DNA of 42,695 nt from an uncultured Calothrix sp. (GCA_937973965.1 CALJJQ010000070.1:1-42695); one strand, 5' to 3'; shown: positions 1 through 9,702, counted from the stretch's first letter. Numbers and translations are program-made. Notes: generated by a model from the sequence alone, not told the origin.

Positions 1-518
1 AATTAAGCTCAACCCTATGCAGAGAATGATTTTGAAAAATCGACAGTATAGCATTGTTGAAAGCGACACAAATTGTTGGGATGTATTGAATCTTACCCTA
101 TTCTTCCGCAAGACTAAAATACCTTTACTCACATCTTGCACCAAGAAAAGCTGATGGAAATAAAATACTCAGCATAAATCTAAAAGTAGTATTATAGCGT
201 TAAAAGCAAACAAAGCTATATCGCGTATATTTTGAAATTCAACGTATGTATAAAATAAAGCTAAAGTCTATAGGTGTAAGCCTTCCTCTAGGGGAAGGCT
301 AATAGCTTTTTTCATGTGTTCTGGTGTCGTTGTCAGCATTACATGTTGGCCACTCTCTGTAGGTTTTTTGAGGGATTTGTGAGAAATCCAGGTTGAGCTA
401 CTTTTATACTTTCTCATTCGAGATGAAGCCTTGTGTAATACATCCCCACGCGGAGGATAGAGAGAAGAAAGCAACTGTTAACTGGCAACAAATCAAATCT
501 GTGTGGAAAGTATCACCT
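1..518. other. AT-rich non-coding stretch
   Basis: No convincing gene is seen here. The stretch is AT-rich with only short, unconvincing open frames. At 379-392 there is one copy of the sequence GTGAGAAATCCAGG, which is the end motif of a repeat family found complete elsewhere in this window (for example 10979-11088). This may be a decayed copy. Confidence 0.5.
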
Positions 519-764
519 CTAGATATATTCTTGTTGAAAATATTTAATTGCATCTTCAGTCGATTGAAAGCTACCAATTACTTTTGGTGCGTCGAAGATG
601 ATTTTTGTGTTGAGGGAACGGACTTTTAGATAGTAACCACGTCCATGAATTCCTGACCAAATCTCATATTCGTAATTTTGGTTACGCCCACGCTCAATCA
701 CACCTCCATATGAACGATTTGGCTTAATTATTTCGTTGATTGTTTCCATCAATGATAAAATCAT
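519..764 (-). CDS. Small hypothetical protein (81 aa)
   Basis: I do not recognise this protein. The frame encodes 81 residues rich in Ile, Tyr and Gly with a mixed alpha/beta look and no membrane segment or signal peptide. The ATG at 764 is preceded by an AGGGA-like ribosome site about four bases upstream; a second possible start (METIN) lies five codons in. It stands alone in a long AT-rich region with no neighbour to suggest a role. The composition looks protein-like (patterns such as GRGYYLKV and DAIKYFQ), so I keep it as a probable small gene, but a chance frame cannot be excluded. Confidence 0.4.
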   Translation of the reverse strand: MILSLMETINEIIKPNRSYGGVIERGRNQNYEYEIWSGIHGRGYYLKVRSLNTKIIFDAPKVIGSFQSTEDAIKYFQQEYI

Positions 765-1782
765 AGTCCCTAACTCATCAACATCTTACTTATTTTGATA
801 TTACTATTATTTAATCCTTTGAGTTCATCGATTTTTGATAATGTTTTTTGTTATACAAAATTACTGGTGATATATTTGTTTGTAGTCAAAATAGTAGCTA
901 TGCACTAATAATTTAGAATGCTATTACTCATTCTTTTTAAAAATATTTGTTTTTGAAAATATAGCTTAATATTACTTATAAGTTAATCTCATTAATTTAT
1001 ATCCTATCGAGAAATGAGTAGGGGAAAACATACTTAAGATAGATATAAATTAACTGAATATACAGCAAAATGAAGATAGTAGATTTACCAAAAATTCTTT
1101 GTTGTTGCTATAAATTGAATAGTGTAAATTTACGGATATTGATGGGAAGTTTCTGTGAATAAATTTATAACTAAATACGGTTAGGTATTGAGATAATATA
1201 TAGTTCGGATTTATCACAAACACCTAAAACTTTCAGTGATTAGTCTGTGACGGGAGTAATCGCAACTTATTCCTTAAGGCTGAACACACCCTTGCTCAAA
1301 ATGCAGGCAAAATATCCAAGTTTCCCATTTACTCCAAAATTCCCAGCAAGATATGCATTCAATCTTCCAAGTTATCGGGAATACCGTAAAGGGAAATATC
1401 CTGATAAATGTGCTGAGTATTTTTTCCAGCCGACCAAAACACTAGGTATCACCAATGTCTGCATTTCTCACAAATTCCTAAAACTTACAGGGAGTAGGGA
1501 GTAGCGATAGTCCGTAGAAGGAAAATCAATCCTTCACCCAAGACTTATAACCTACTCGTGAGAAATCCGGGAATGGTCACTGCACCGTACAAAATCTCAC
1601 CAACTTCAATTTCGGCGATCGCAATTAATTCAACTGCGAGTTGGGTAAATCCCCGTGTCATGTCATCATTTTTTGCTTCTGACAGTCTCTACTCCCTCAG
1701 CATTAAGCGAGTATTTTTGGTAATGCGATCGCCTACAATCTTTATAGGGATGATCCACGAATCTGTATAAGTAGTGAGCAGC
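765..1782. other. Long AT-rich gap with one repeat element
   Basis: About 1 kb with no gene I can support. The first 600 bases are very AT-rich. A frame at 1247-1504 ends inside a dispersed repeat (1458-1571) and is not believed. The end of the gap carries the promoter side of the O-methyltransferase gene. Confidence 0.5.
1458..1571. repeat. Dispersed MITE-like repeat, family D, copy 1
   Basis: The element starts with a GCATTTCTCAC arm and ends with its inverted form GTGAGAAATCCGGG. Between them lie the shared core words ACTTACAGGGAGTAG and GAAGGAAAATCAATCC. Related copies are at 2724-2825 (inverted), 10979-11088 and 32093-32195. No target duplication is obvious. Confidence 0.7.
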
Positions 1783-2445
1783 ATGGCGAATCAAACTCTG
1801 GGATTGGGAGAAAATCTATACAATTATCTACTTGCGGTATCTTTACGGGAACCAGAAATCCTCACCCAACTTCGTCAATCAACTGCCAACCATCCAATGG
1901 GACAAATGCAAATTGCTCCTGAACAGGGACAGTTTATGGCTTTATTGGTACAGTTAATCGGAGCAAAAAAGACTTTGGAAATAGGTGTATTTACGGGGTA
2001 TAGTTCTTTGGCTGTTGCTTTAGCTTTACCTGATGATGGCAAAATCATTGCCTGTGATGTCAGCGAAGAATATACAAGTATGGCTCTTCATTACTGGCAA
2101 TTAGCAGGGGTCGCTGATAAAATCGATTTGCGGATTGCTCCGGCTTTGGAAACCCTTGATGATTTGATAAATCAAGGGGAAAGTGGAAGTTTTGATTTTG
2201 CTTTTATTGATGCGGATAAAAGTAATTATGATAATTACTATGAAAGAGCTTTAAAATTAGTAAGGAAGGGTGGTTTAATCGCCATTGATAATGTGTTGTG
2301 GTCAGGTCGAGTTGCTAACTCGGAAATTCAGGACAATCGCACTCAGAAAATTCGAGATTTAAATCAAAAGCTACATACAGATAACCGCATTAATTTGAGT
2401 TTAGTACCCATTGCTGATGGTCTAACTTTGGCAATGAAAAAGTAG
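1783..2445 (+). CDS. SAM-dependent O-methyltransferase (caffeoyl-CoA OMT-like, family 3)
   Basis: A class I methyltransferase of the cation-dependent O-methyltransferase family, which uses S-adenosylmethionine to methylate catechol-type hydroxyls; the physiological substrate cannot be read from sequence. The SAM-binding glycine-rich motif LEIGVFTGYSS is at residues 65-75. The FIDADK segment near 141-146 and the IDN at 168-170 supply the Asp/Asn residues that bind the divalent metal in this family. The 220-residue length is normal. I chose the ATG at 1783 over a GTG nine bases upstream because the family begins close to this Met. It is a single gene between repeat-rich gaps with no evident operon partner. 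Confidence 0.92.
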   Translation: MANQTLGLGENLYNYLLAVSLREPEILTQLRQSTANHPMGQMQIAPEQGQFMALLVQLIGAKKTLEIGVFTGYSSLAVALALPDDGKIIACDVSEEYTSMALHYWQLAGVADKIDLRIAPALETLDDLINQGESGSFDFAFIDADKSNYDNYYERALKLVRKGGLIAIDNVLWSGRVANSEIQDNRTQKIRDLNQKLHTDNRINLSLVPIADGLTLAMKK

Positions 2446-2490
2446 ATTTTTATCTCATAAATCTGGTTTTGATACTTAACCTATCGTAAT

Positions 2491-2620
2491 TTGGGAGTAG
2501 GGAATTTATAGCTACATGTCGCGTCTGTTGAGAACGACAAATATAATGTTTGAGATTAATTTTTATCTCCGATAAGTTGTTAATAAATTATTTATTGACA
2601 CTTTCCCAACATGCGGTGAG
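2491..2620. repeat. Partial MITE-like repeat, family C
   Basis: Contains the ATGTCGCGTCTGTTGAG word, the AACGACAAATATAATGTTTGAG word and the terminal GACACTTTCCCAACAT seen in the fuller copies at 32231-32414 and 36665-36825. The left inverted end is not recognisable, so this copy looks decayed. Confidence 0.55.
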
Positions 2621-2723
2621 AGATATCTATTTTCAAAAACCAACTTCTCATACCATTTCGCAAAAAATTTGATACATTTTCTCCCCATGCTTTCCCTACT
2701 CCCCGTCAGGTATTAACCCGAAA

Positions 2724-2825
2724 CCTGGATTTCTCACGAGTCAGTTGTAAGCCTTGAGTAACGGATTGATTTTCCTTCTACTCCCTACTCCCTATGAGTT
2801 TTAGAGTTTTGTGAGAAATGCGGGG
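2724..2825. repeat. Dispersed MITE-like repeat, family D, copy 2 (inverted)
   Basis: Begins CCTGGATTTCTCAC and ends GTGAGAAATGCGGGG, an inverted terminal pair. The internal GATTGATTTTCCTTCTACTC is the reverse complement of the core in copies 1 and 3. It lies just downstream (in the gene sense) of trhO. Confidence 0.7.
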
Positions 2826-2881
2826 AAAGTAAAACAATATCACCCCACGCAAAATTTAGTGACTAATACCTGTAATTTAAT

Positions 2882-3802
2882 TCAAGGTTTACCAGTCTTT
2901 ACTTGACCCTTGTCCATTTGCCGTTGTTTAGCTAACTCTAATTGTCGTTTTTTCTCCATCAATCGAGCGCGTTTTTCGGCTGTCAAATTATCAACACAAT
3001 AGGGACAACAAATACCCTCTTCATAGTGGGGAGATTGTTTATCTGCTTCGCTAATCGGATGACCACAACCGACACACATCTGGTGAGAACCTGTTTCTAA
3101 ACCGTCTTTAACCGCAACACGTTCATCAAATACAAAACACTCACCTTCCCATAAACTTTGTTCTGGTGGGATTTCTTCTAAATACTTTAAAATTCCACCC
3201 TTGAGGTGATAAACCTCGGTAAAACCTTGGGAAATTAAATATGAGGAAGCCTTTTCGCAACGAATTCCTCCAGTACAAAACATAGCTACTTTTTTATGCA
3301 GTTTGGGGTCAAGATTTTTGCTGACAAAATCAGGAAATTCTCGAAAGGATTTTGTTTGGGGATTTTGCGCACCTCGAAATGTACCAATCTCAACTTCGTA
3401 ATCATTACGTGTATCAATTAAAGTCACCTCTGGGTCAGAAATTAATTGATTCCATTCTTGAGGGGTGACGTATTTGCCAACATGTTGATTGGGGTCAACT
3501 TCTGGTAAACCAATGGTGACAATTTCTTTTTTTAACCGCACTTTCATCCGTGCAAATGGATATTCTGTTGCGGTGGATTCTTTAGATTCTAAATCATGAA
3601 ATCTGGTATCTTGACGCAAATAATTGAAAACCGCATCGATACCCGGACGATTTCCAGTAATTGTACCGTTAATTCCTTCTTCCGCTAATAATATTGTGCC
3701 TTTAATTCCGTTTTTGACACAAAGCTGTTGTAAGGGTGCTTGCATTTGTACAAAATCGGGTAATCGGACAAATTTATAAAATGTGGCTACTATCAAAGTC
3801 AT
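2882..3802 (-). CDS. trhO: tRNA uridine(34) hydroxylase TrhO (rhodanese-domain)
   Basis: TrhO (YceA family) performs oxygen-dependent hydroxylation of uridine 34 in the tRNA anticodon, the first step of 5-methoxyuridine-type wobble modification. An N-terminal alpha/beta domain (about 1-95) with the family signature AEEGINGTI is followed by a rhodanese domain (about 110-220). The catalytic-loop Cys is C176 in CTGGIRC, with a second Cys at 182. A C-terminal Cys-rich segment (CVGCGH and CCPYC) resembles a zinc knuckle, and a basic tail follows. The 306-residue length fits the family. The start ATG at 3802 gives the conserved N-terminus. It is transcribed alone, convergent with the O-methyltransferase across a repeat-bearing gap. 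Confidence 0.95.
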   Translation of the reverse strand: MTLIVATFYKFVRLPDFVQMQAPLQQLCVKNGIKGTILLAEEGINGTITGNRPGIDAVFNYLRQDTRFHDLESKESTATEYPFARMKVRLKKEIVTIGLPEVDPNQHVGKYVTPQEWNQLISDPEVTLIDTRNDYEVEIGTFRGAQNPQTKSFREFPDFVSKNLDPKLHKKVAMFCTGGIRCEKASSYLISQGFTEVYHLKGGILKYLEEIPPEQSLWEGECFVFDERVAVKDGLETGSHQMCVGCGHPISEADKQSPHYEEGICCPYCVDNLTAEKRARLMEKKRQLELAKQRQMDKGQVKTGKP

Positions 3803-4038
3803 GGGATTTTCGATTTTGGATTTTCGATTTTAGATTGATTGGGAATTTTTGATGATTTAAACTCTTGATTTTGACTTTTAGATGTTCATAGCTTTCTCCT
3901 GTCTCCCGTCTCCTTTGATTTAATATTAATTATTTGTAAAATTTATGAACACTAATAGTTATATTTAGCTAAACTGAATCTGAAGTTGTCTGCATCTAAT
4001 TTTACACCTACCAGCGAAAATCATCAAAGGGGGCTATT

Positions 4039-4899
4039 GTGGTTAATTCTGGAGACGGGTTTCTGGAGAAAACGCGATCAAAAAACTCGCGCTTAGAGGT
4101 TTTAAATTGTGTTGCTAGTGACACTTTGAAGGTGGAAATTCTCGGATATCAGGGTTTGACTGGAATTAAAAACCCCCAGGTTGCAGAAGCTATATTTTAT
4201 GCGAATCAGACGGGAATGCAACTGAAGCAGGTAAAAATTACTTTAAATGCTGGGGAAGTACAGATTGAAGCTGGTTCTTTACAATATATGCATGGCCATA
4301 TTCAAGGGGAAACAAGAGTTGGTGGTGTCGCTGGTTTTGGTAAAGCAATGTTAAATAAATTCTTGGTCAATGAGTCGCTGTTTATTCCTCGTTATCGGGG
4401 AACGGGAAGTATGTATTTAGAACCTTCCTTTAGTCATTTTTTAGTTTATGATCTCAACAACGAGGAAATTATTGCTGATAAGGGTTTATTTTATTGTGCA
4501 GATGGTGCTTTAGAAGTTGGTGTGGCAATGCAAAAAAATGTTTCATCGGCTTTATTTGGGGGGGAGGGATTATTTCAAACGAAGGTGAAAGGAACAGGTG
4601 TTTGTGTGTTTGAATTACCTGTTCCAGTGGAGGATGTGCGGTGTATTCACTTGGATAATGAAACTTTAAGTGTGGATGGAAATTTTGCCTTAATGCGGAC
4701 TGGAAGAATTGAATTTAGCGTGGAAAAATCAGCAAAGAATGTGTTTGGAACTTTAACTAGTGGGGAGATGTTATTACAAACTTTTCGCGGGACGGGGAAG
4801 GTTTGGTTAGCTCCCACACAAGGAATATATCAAGCTTTGGATGCGAGGGGAATTGGAGGTTTGGGTATCGCTCCTAAGTCGTCGAATACTCAAGCTTAA
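4039..4899 (+). CDS. AIM24 family protein (TIGR00266-like)
   Basis: A beta-rich protein of the AIM24/DUF124 family. In yeast the family name comes from a mitochondrial inner-membrane organisation factor; the bacterial role is unknown. The 286 residues are made of repeated strand-turn units with glycine-rich stretches such as GGVAGFGKAML, RGTGSMYLEPS and GGEGLFQTKVKGTG, which are typical of the fold. There is no signal peptide and no membrane segment. Translation appears to start at a GTG at 4039, with a purine-rich AAAGGGGG ribosome site about 6 bases upstream. The gene is followed by a repeat-rich gap and has no evident operon partner. Confidence 0.85.
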   Translation: MVNSGDGFLEKTRSKNSRLEVLNCVASDTLKVEILGYQGLTGIKNPQVAEAIFYANQTGMQLKQVKITLNAGEVQIEAGSLQYMHGHIQGETRVGGVAGFGKAMLNKFLVNESLFIPRYRGTGSMYLEPSFSHFLVYDLNNEEIIADKGLFYCADGALEVGVAMQKNVSSALFGGEGLFQTKVKGTGVCVFELPVPVEDVRCIHLDNETLSVDGNFALMRTGRIEFSVEKSAKNVFGTLTSGEMLLQTFRGTGKVWLAPTQGIYQALDARGIGGLGIAPKSSNTQA

Positions 4900-5303
4900 C
4901 CTATCTTTTTTTGGGAGTGGGGAGTTGTTGATGATGACGAATATAATCTTTTTTTGGGAGTAGGGAGTCGGTATTTGGGAGTAGTTGATGACAACGAATA
5001 TCACCTTTGAGCCTATTTACTATCTTCAATAAGTGGTTGATAAAGTATTTATTGAGTAAAATATAGGGAGTAGGGATTGGAAAAAACATTTTCATCATAG
5101 AGTTATGGTTTACACTGCTTTTTTTGAAGAAAGTAACTCTGACGTTATGGGTATTTCCAGTTCGGTATTTCTGAATTGAGAAATGAATTATTATTTATTA
5201 TTTATATTTTGTTTTGAAACCAAAATTATCTTAGAGACATAGCGATGCTATGTCTCTACGTAAAATGAAATTTTCAATTTAGATTTGTCTCGATTTATAA
5301 AAT
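4900..5303. other. Repeat-rich gap with decayed family C elements and a hairpin
   Basis: No gene. The stretch holds at least two partial family C words (GATGACGAATATAATC and GATGACAACGAATATCACC followed by TTTGAGCCTATTTACT) and several GGGAGTAGGGAG tracts. At 5232-5258 there is a perfect 12-bp hairpin, TAGAGACATAGC / GCTATGTCTCTA with a three-base loop. A similar hairpin occurs at 9726-9748. Confidence 0.6.
5232..5258. repeat. Short perfect hairpin repeat (REP-like)
   Basis: A perfect 12-bp inverted repeat with a GAT loop. A near-identical hairpin (GAGACGTAGC / GCTACGTCTC) is at 9726-9748 and a degenerate one is near 18600, suggesting a small dispersed hairpin family. Confidence 0.6.
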
Positions 5304-5732
5304 ATGAATCCAACAATATTTCACATTGCATTTCCGGTGACAAATATCGCAGAAGCGAAGAAATATTATGTTGATGGACTCGGTTGTGTTCCTGGTCGGG
5401 AAAATCAACATGCATTGATTTTAAATTTGTATGGTCATCAATTAGTTGCCCATACAACCAAGGAAATATTAACACCTCAACGGGGGATTTATCCGCGACA
5501 TTTTGGGTTAATTTTTACTGCTTTAACTGATTGGCGAGAATTGCTTAGTAAAGCTGAAAACAATAATTTGCGGTTTCGGGAATCAGCGAAAGCGAGATTT
5601 GTGGGAACTCCCTTAGAGCATCATACTTTCTTTTTAGAAGACCCTTTTTATAATTTGATGGAGTTTAAATATTATGCCCATCGGGAAGCAATTTTTGGGA
5701 ATCCGGAATTTACCCAAATTGGTGATAGGTAG
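5304..5732 (+). CDS. VOC superfamily (glyoxalase/dioxygenase fold) protein
   Basis: A small metalloprotein of the vicinal-oxygen-chelate fold, the group containing glyoxalase I, extradiol dioxygenases and bleomycin-resistance proteins. Two beta-alpha-beta-beta-beta units are visible: residues 4-50 (FHIAFPVTNIAEAKKYY start) and 64-124 (PRHFGLIF to NLMEFKYY). Likely metal ligands are H7, H66 and E120. The 142-residue length is that of a single-chain two-module protein. The substrate cannot be inferred. The ATG at 5304 places the first strand at the expected distance. It is convergent with the protease gene downstream. Confidence 0.85.
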   Translation: MNPTIFHIAFPVTNIAEAKKYYVDGLGCVPGRENQHALILNLYGHQLVAHTTKEILTPQRGIYPRHFGLIFTALTDWRELLSKAENNNLRFRESAKARFVGTPLEHHTFFLEDPFYNLMEFKYYAHREAIFGNPEFTQIGDR

Positions 5733-5784
5733 TATACTTTGCTGATATATTTCCCTTTGAGGTTGTTGACGGTATCAAATCATT

Positions 5785-7800
5785 TTAACTGACCCGTACA
5801 ACTAAAGCATAGGATTGGGGTTGGAGAATCCTAAAAGCGCGAACAATAATTTCTAATTTACCTGTTGGCGGATTTTGCCAGATTACTTGTTCTACATTAT
5901 TGTAGCGATCGCATTCGGTGGAGTTGGCTGGCATGTTACCATGTCGTTCTTGACCATCTGCGGTACGCAGAATTAAGTCTAGGTCGTTTTGGAGTGCTTC
6001 TCCAGGGAAATCTGTCCAAACTAAGGTCACTTTTACCTGGGTATCGGTGTCAGTCATTTCCAGTTCGGTGATTTCCGTTTCTCCAGTTTCTAAGGCTGTA
6101 TTTTCGTCTAGGAAAGTCACTCGCTCTTTTTCTGGTCTTGGTCCGACGGTTGCAGCTAAATCGACTCGACCATATCCCTCACTATAATTGGGGATTTCTC
6201 CAGCTTCGGATGGTACGTACTGACCAACAATATCCTTGGCTCCATTGATCAGCATTGCTTTCACGAGGGCTGCACTGGGTTGGTGTTGGTGCTGCTTCAG
6301 GAAATATTCTCTCACAATTGCGGCACACCCGGCTACTAGGGGTGTAGCCATACTTGTACCCGATAGGAAAGCGTAGAGGGGGTCTGATGATTTACCGTAG
6401 AATGGATTAATATTTGCATCCCGCGAACAAGTTGATAGAATTACGGTTCCCGGTGCAACAATATCGGGTTTAATGCGCTCATTGCGGGTAGGACCGCGAC
6501 TGCTAAAAGCTGCAATTCCCTCTGGATTATCTGACCAACCATCGGACGCAATGGGTTCACTTTGGTAGCGAGATAGACTGCTGTAGGGTTTGGATAAATC
6601 CGGTCGATTATTTTCCGATGCACCAACTGTAATACAATTTTTGGCACTACCGGGAGAACTAATCGAACCATTATCAATCACACCATTATTATCGCGATCG
6701 CGTCCACTATTACCAGCAGCAAAACAAATGACCATATCTCGGTGTTCCCAGACAAATTGGTCTACCTGTTGGCAATTAGCATCATATCGACCGGAAACAG
6801 CAGCACCCCAGGAATTGGTGTGGACACGGGCATTATCATGGTGGTAGGGAGGTGTAAATAAATCCATCAAGTTATCGGGAAGACCACCTAATCCACCCCG
6901 CATATCCAAAACCGATTGTAAAACTAATTTGGCCTTCGGTGCAGTTCCCCGAATTGCTCCTCCCATTGTTTCCGAAAAACCATCACCTAATACTGAACCT
7001 GCAACATGGGTTCCATGACCATCCGGATCCGCAGCACGAGCTTGTCCTAAAGCATATAATTTCAATACCCTACCGGAAAAAGCTGGATGGACATCTTCTG
7101 TAGAACCCCGGTCAAAACCACTATCTGCGATCGCAATTATTTGTCCTTCACCCTGCAATTCACTAATTTCATGGGTTTTATCGGCATTAATTACCCCTAA
7201 AGCCACATTATTTAACAACTGGGGAGGTACATATTCCTCAATATGGCGAACCTGATCAATCGCAGCTAAGTCTGGCAAATACTGGGGTTGCACCTGCAAA
7301 CGGATCGAATTCCCACTAAACTCCAATTCCTCCACATTTAACCGTGCTGCTGCTGCAATCCGATTGCGCAAATCGTCATCGATCACAACCTGATTGTGGA
7401 AGACTACTTGCACTGGTTGGGGTTGGTGGGAAAGCTGATCAATCGGAGCTAAATTCAGGAGATTTACAGAATTGCGATCGCGACTTGTATTCCGTAATTC
7501 TGGTGCAATTTTAAACCCCTCCAGATATATGTTTGCCCAATTAATAAAATCTAAACGGCGAATATTTTCCAAATTTGCCGGTGTGTAATGGCAAACATAA
7601 GTATTTTCTGGTACATATTCTAAAATCTCCACACCTAAATTAGTTAATTCTGCTTTCTGTTCCCGATTCAAAGGTTGATTTGTTTGAATCAAAATATAAT
7701 TTGATGATGAGCTATCTGCACTCAGCAAGTTATTAAAGCCCATCGCTGCTAACTGGGATTCAGTATCTATAGATACGCCATTAATCGTAATTTTAGCCAT
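5785..7800 (-). CDS. Subtilisin-like (S8) serine protease
   Basis: A peptidase S8 enzyme. The catalytic triad is readable: Asp226 in IADSGFD, His262 in DGHGTHVAG and Ser483 in LSGTSMATP. Asn364 in AAGNSG is the likely oxyanion residue. Residues 1-200 form a long N-terminal region that may act as a propeptide or docking domain. Residues about 535-671 form a beta-rich C-terminal domain of the P/PPC type, with LVWTDFPG and NDLDLIL. No classical signal peptide precedes the N-terminus (MAKITINGV), so the protein may be cytoplasmic or use another route. The length of 671 residues reflects the extra N- and C-terminal regions. It is a single gene; targets are unknown. Confidence 0.94.
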   Translation of the reverse strand: MAKITINGVSIDTESQLAAMGFNNLLSADSSSSNYILIQTNQPLNREQKAELTNLGVEILEYVPENTYVCHYTPANLENIRRLDFINWANIYLEGFKIAPELRNTSRDRNSVNLLNLAPIDQLSHQPQPVQVVFHNQVVIDDDLRNRIAAAARLNVEELEFSGNSIRLQVQPQYLPDLAAIDQVRHIEEYVPPQLLNNVALGVINADKTHEISELQGEGQIIAIADSGFDRGSTEDVHPAFSGRVLKLYALGQARAADPDGHGTHVAGSVLGDGFSETMGGAIRGTAPKAKLVLQSVLDMRGGLGGLPDNLMDLFTPPYHHDNARVHTNSWGAAVSGRYDANCQQVDQFVWEHRDMVICFAAGNSGRDRDNNGVIDNGSISSPGSAKNCITVGASENNRPDLSKPYSSLSRYQSEPIASDGWSDNPEGIAAFSSRGPTRNERIKPDIVAPGTVILSTCSRDANINPFYGKSSDPLYAFLSGTSMATPLVAGCAAIVREYFLKQHQHQPSAALVKAMLINGAKDIVGQYVPSEAGEIPNYSEGYGRVDLAATVGPRPEKERVTFLDENTALETGETEITELEMTDTDTQVKVTLVWTDFPGEALQNDLDLILRTADGQERHGNMPANSTECDRYNNVEQVIWQNPPTGKLEIIVRAFRILQPQSYALVVRVS

Positions 7801-8051
7801 CGGATTTTGGATGTTGGATTGTAAATCTAGATTTTTGCTGAGTGACGAATATCACCGATACTCTTCCAGGTATTGAGAATATTTAATATTTATGAGCGTG
7901 TAATTGGTAATTTAGATTTAGGAATCTTTGAAATGGAATTAATTTGGTTTTATGTTGAGATTAGAAAAGAAAATTCTTTCCTCCCTTATTACCATAGATT
8001 AACCTACTCCCTCTTCCTGCCTTTACCTGTCCAGACTGGGTTGACAGAACG

Positions 8052-8229
8052 CTAGTACCGCACTGCATAAATAGGCCTACCATTTCCCTAGCTCCCATGC
8101 TCCGCGTGGGAACTCAAGGGTGTGAGGCTAATGCCTCGTGAATGAAGGTGGAACCTTCACGCACTGGATGACTACGCAGAGCATAGTCACCAGATAAATG
8201 GTCTGGATATTTCCGCCAACTTGTATTAG
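8052..8229. repeat. MITE-like element, family A, copy 1
   Basis: Starts CTAGTACCGCACTGC and ends CCGCCAACTTGTATTAG, imperfect inverted ends. Inside are the shared words CATGCTCCGCGTGGG and CAGAGCATAGTCACCAG. Copies are at 19318-19475 (opposite orientation) and 41991-42179 (same orientation). The CTAG/TTAG at the edges could be a 4-bp target duplication. Confidence 0.7.
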
Positions 8230-8503
8230 GCGTTTGGCAAGATTCTCTTGTGTCTTGTGTAATGATAAATGCAATTTTCACAGTGTGTATATTAATTTAT
8301 TTTGATTTATTTTGCGTTCACTGTTAATTTTAATTAATATAAAAATTTACAGCAGCTTCGTGATACATAGAAGTGCAAAAAATTGTAAAAATCAGCTAAA
8401 CAGGAAAATTGAGGATTCCTAGCTCCCATACAACTAGCAAAATAGATGCTAAAAAGCATCTAGTGTTTATCTATACATAAAAAAATTAGGAATTGGAAGT
8501 AGG

Positions 8504-8660
8504 TAGTGGTCTGTCCCGTTAATTTTGATAAGTAAATAAAGGCACGTAGTAGCGCTAGTCTAGGATAACCCTGCGGGTATAGCGCCTTATATTTATTAAA
8601 GCTTTTTCGAGGCTAAAATCATGATTGCAAACCCCTCAGAACTTATGGGACAGATCATTA
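8504..8660. repeat. MITE-like element with 14-bp inverted ends
   Basis: The left end TAGTGGTCTGTCCC and the right end GGGACAGATCATTA match at 12 of 14 positions when inverted. Both ends carry TA at the outer edge, which is what TA-targeting IS630/Tc1-mariner-type elements leave. The 157-bp body has no coding capacity. It was found once in this window. Confidence 0.65.
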
Positions 8661-8673
8661 GTATACTCCCTAC

Positions 8674-8946
8674 TTACAAACTGGAATCATGTTGAGACAG
8701 CAAACGTTCGACTTTAGCTTCATCGATACGAGCAATTAATTTACGTGATTCATGTAAATCACGCATTGTTTTTGACAAGGTAAATGTGGAACCAACGGAA
8801 AATGCTGTCCCCATTCCCATGAATCCTTTCACCCAATTGTCTACGGGTAAATTAATAATACCAATGGTTGTCATGGATATAGAAATTACAAATGCAGCCC
8901 AAGTTTGAATAATCCAAGCATTACTATCACGTGTGGGTTGTTGCAT
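8674..8946 (-). CDS. YiaA/YiaB-type small inner-membrane protein
   Basis: A 90-residue protein with two hydrophobic segments (about 11-31 and 38-58), joined by a short loop containing NLPVDNWVKGF. A conserved TLSKTMRDLHE follows the second segment, then a charged C-terminal helix. This pattern matches the YiaA/YiaB family of bacterial inner-membrane proteins of unknown function. The start ATG at 8946 is the only one that keeps the full N-terminus. It is a lone gene beside a MITE-like element. Confidence 0.78.
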   Translation of the reverse strand: MQQPTRDSNAWIIQTWAAFVISISMTTIGIINLPVDNWVKGFMGMGTAFSVGSTFTLSKTMRDLHESRKLIARIDEAKVERLLSQHDSSL

Positions 8947-9241
8947 AACTTATACTTACTAAATCATTTAATTATTGACAACTAAATTGTATATATTTCT
9001 ACTGATACTTTGTTTAATTTCAGTGACACTTGTCTAAGCGTGTGCGCATTCAGTCTATTGATGATGAAAATATTATCGATATTTATCTATGGATAGAACT
9101 GAAGAGAGGGTATAGGAGATGGTAGGGTAAACTGCTGGAAATAAACATGAATTTTGCTGCCAATGGGGTTGAGTATTTATGCGCCCTTGGGTAATATTGA
9201 GCGTAAATTCAAATTCCAGCCGTCGATTGTAGGGGTTGATC

Positions 9242-9622
9242 ATGTCAGATATGGAGTTGGATGAAATTCGTGAAAACCGGATTAAAAACGAAATCATCGT
9301 TGATGCTATGGATAAAGAAGACCGGGCAATGGGCTGGTACTATTATTTAGATGAGTGTTTAAATTTCCCTTTTAATGCCAAATGGACAAAAAAAGGTCGC
9401 AAGGGAACAACACCGAAAGAAAAAGTGGTGGAAGTTTTGGGAATGGCTACAGAGGAAGAATGTTTGCGGGATATGATTGTTGAGGTGGTTGAAGTTGATG
9501 GTTCGGATGAAGATGTGTTTACCGCTAAGTTGAGTGAGCTTCAGGTTTTGGAAACAGATGAGGAAACAATGGAAGCTCTTGCGGATTGGTATTATTGGTT
9601 AGGACGGGGATATAAGTTTTGA
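9242..9622 (+). CDS. ccbP: CcbP-type calcium-binding protein
   Basis: Resembles the cyanobacterial calcium-binding protein CcbP, an acidic protein that buffers free Ca2+ and whose level affects heterocyst differentiation in Anabaena. The 126 residues are very acidic, without EF-hands. Conserved-looking blocks are DEIRENRIKNEIIVDA, MGWYYYLDE, NFPFNAKW and the closing ADWYYWLGRGYKF. I chose ATG 9242, which has AGGGG seven bases upstream, over a TTG two codons earlier. A strong hairpin at 9667-9702 probably ends the transcript. The assignment comes from recalled family features, not a search. If right, it supports a heterocystous host. Confidence 0.75.
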   Translation: MSDMELDEIRENRIKNEIIVDAMDKEDRAMGWYYYLDECLNFPFNAKWTKKGRKGTTPKEKVVEVLGMATEEECLRDMIVEVVEVDGSDEDVFTAKLSELQVLETDEETMEALADWYYWLGRGYKF

Positions 9623-9666
9623 TGTTTTTTTTGTCTTACCCGTTAACTGTTAACCGGCATAACTAT

Positions 9667-9702
9667 AACTAGGGATTGATCAACTGCTATCAATCCCTAG
9701 TT
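9667..9702 (+). terminator. Probable intrinsic terminator of ccbP
   Basis: A perfect 14-bp inverted repeat (AACTAGGGATTGAT / ATCAATCCCTAGTT, 8-base loop) lies 45 bases after the ccbP stop and is followed by a short T-rich stretch. The neighbouring gene is convergent. Confidence 0.7.

Larger units (their letters stand above)
7801..8673. other. Gap of about 870 bp holding two MITE-like elements
   Basis: I see no gene; a 60-codon frame at 7873-8055 has no protein-like features. The stretch contains a family A element (8052-8229) and an unrelated element with 14-bp inverted ends (8504-8660). Confidence 0.6.

Noticed and set aside
1247-1504. 85-codon frame in the gap before the O-methyltransferase
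   Set aside because: Starts at a GTG without a ribosome site and ends inside a dispersed repeat; no protein-like pattern.
4905-5070. Repeated GGGAGTAGGGAG tracts as a possible CRISPR array
   Set aside because: The tracts are irregularly spaced, vary in sequence and lack equal-length spacers; they are parts of the dispersed repeats.
7873-8055. 60-codon frame upstream of the family A repeat
   Set aside because: Low-complexity, aromatic-rich chance frame; no conserved motif and no ribosome site.
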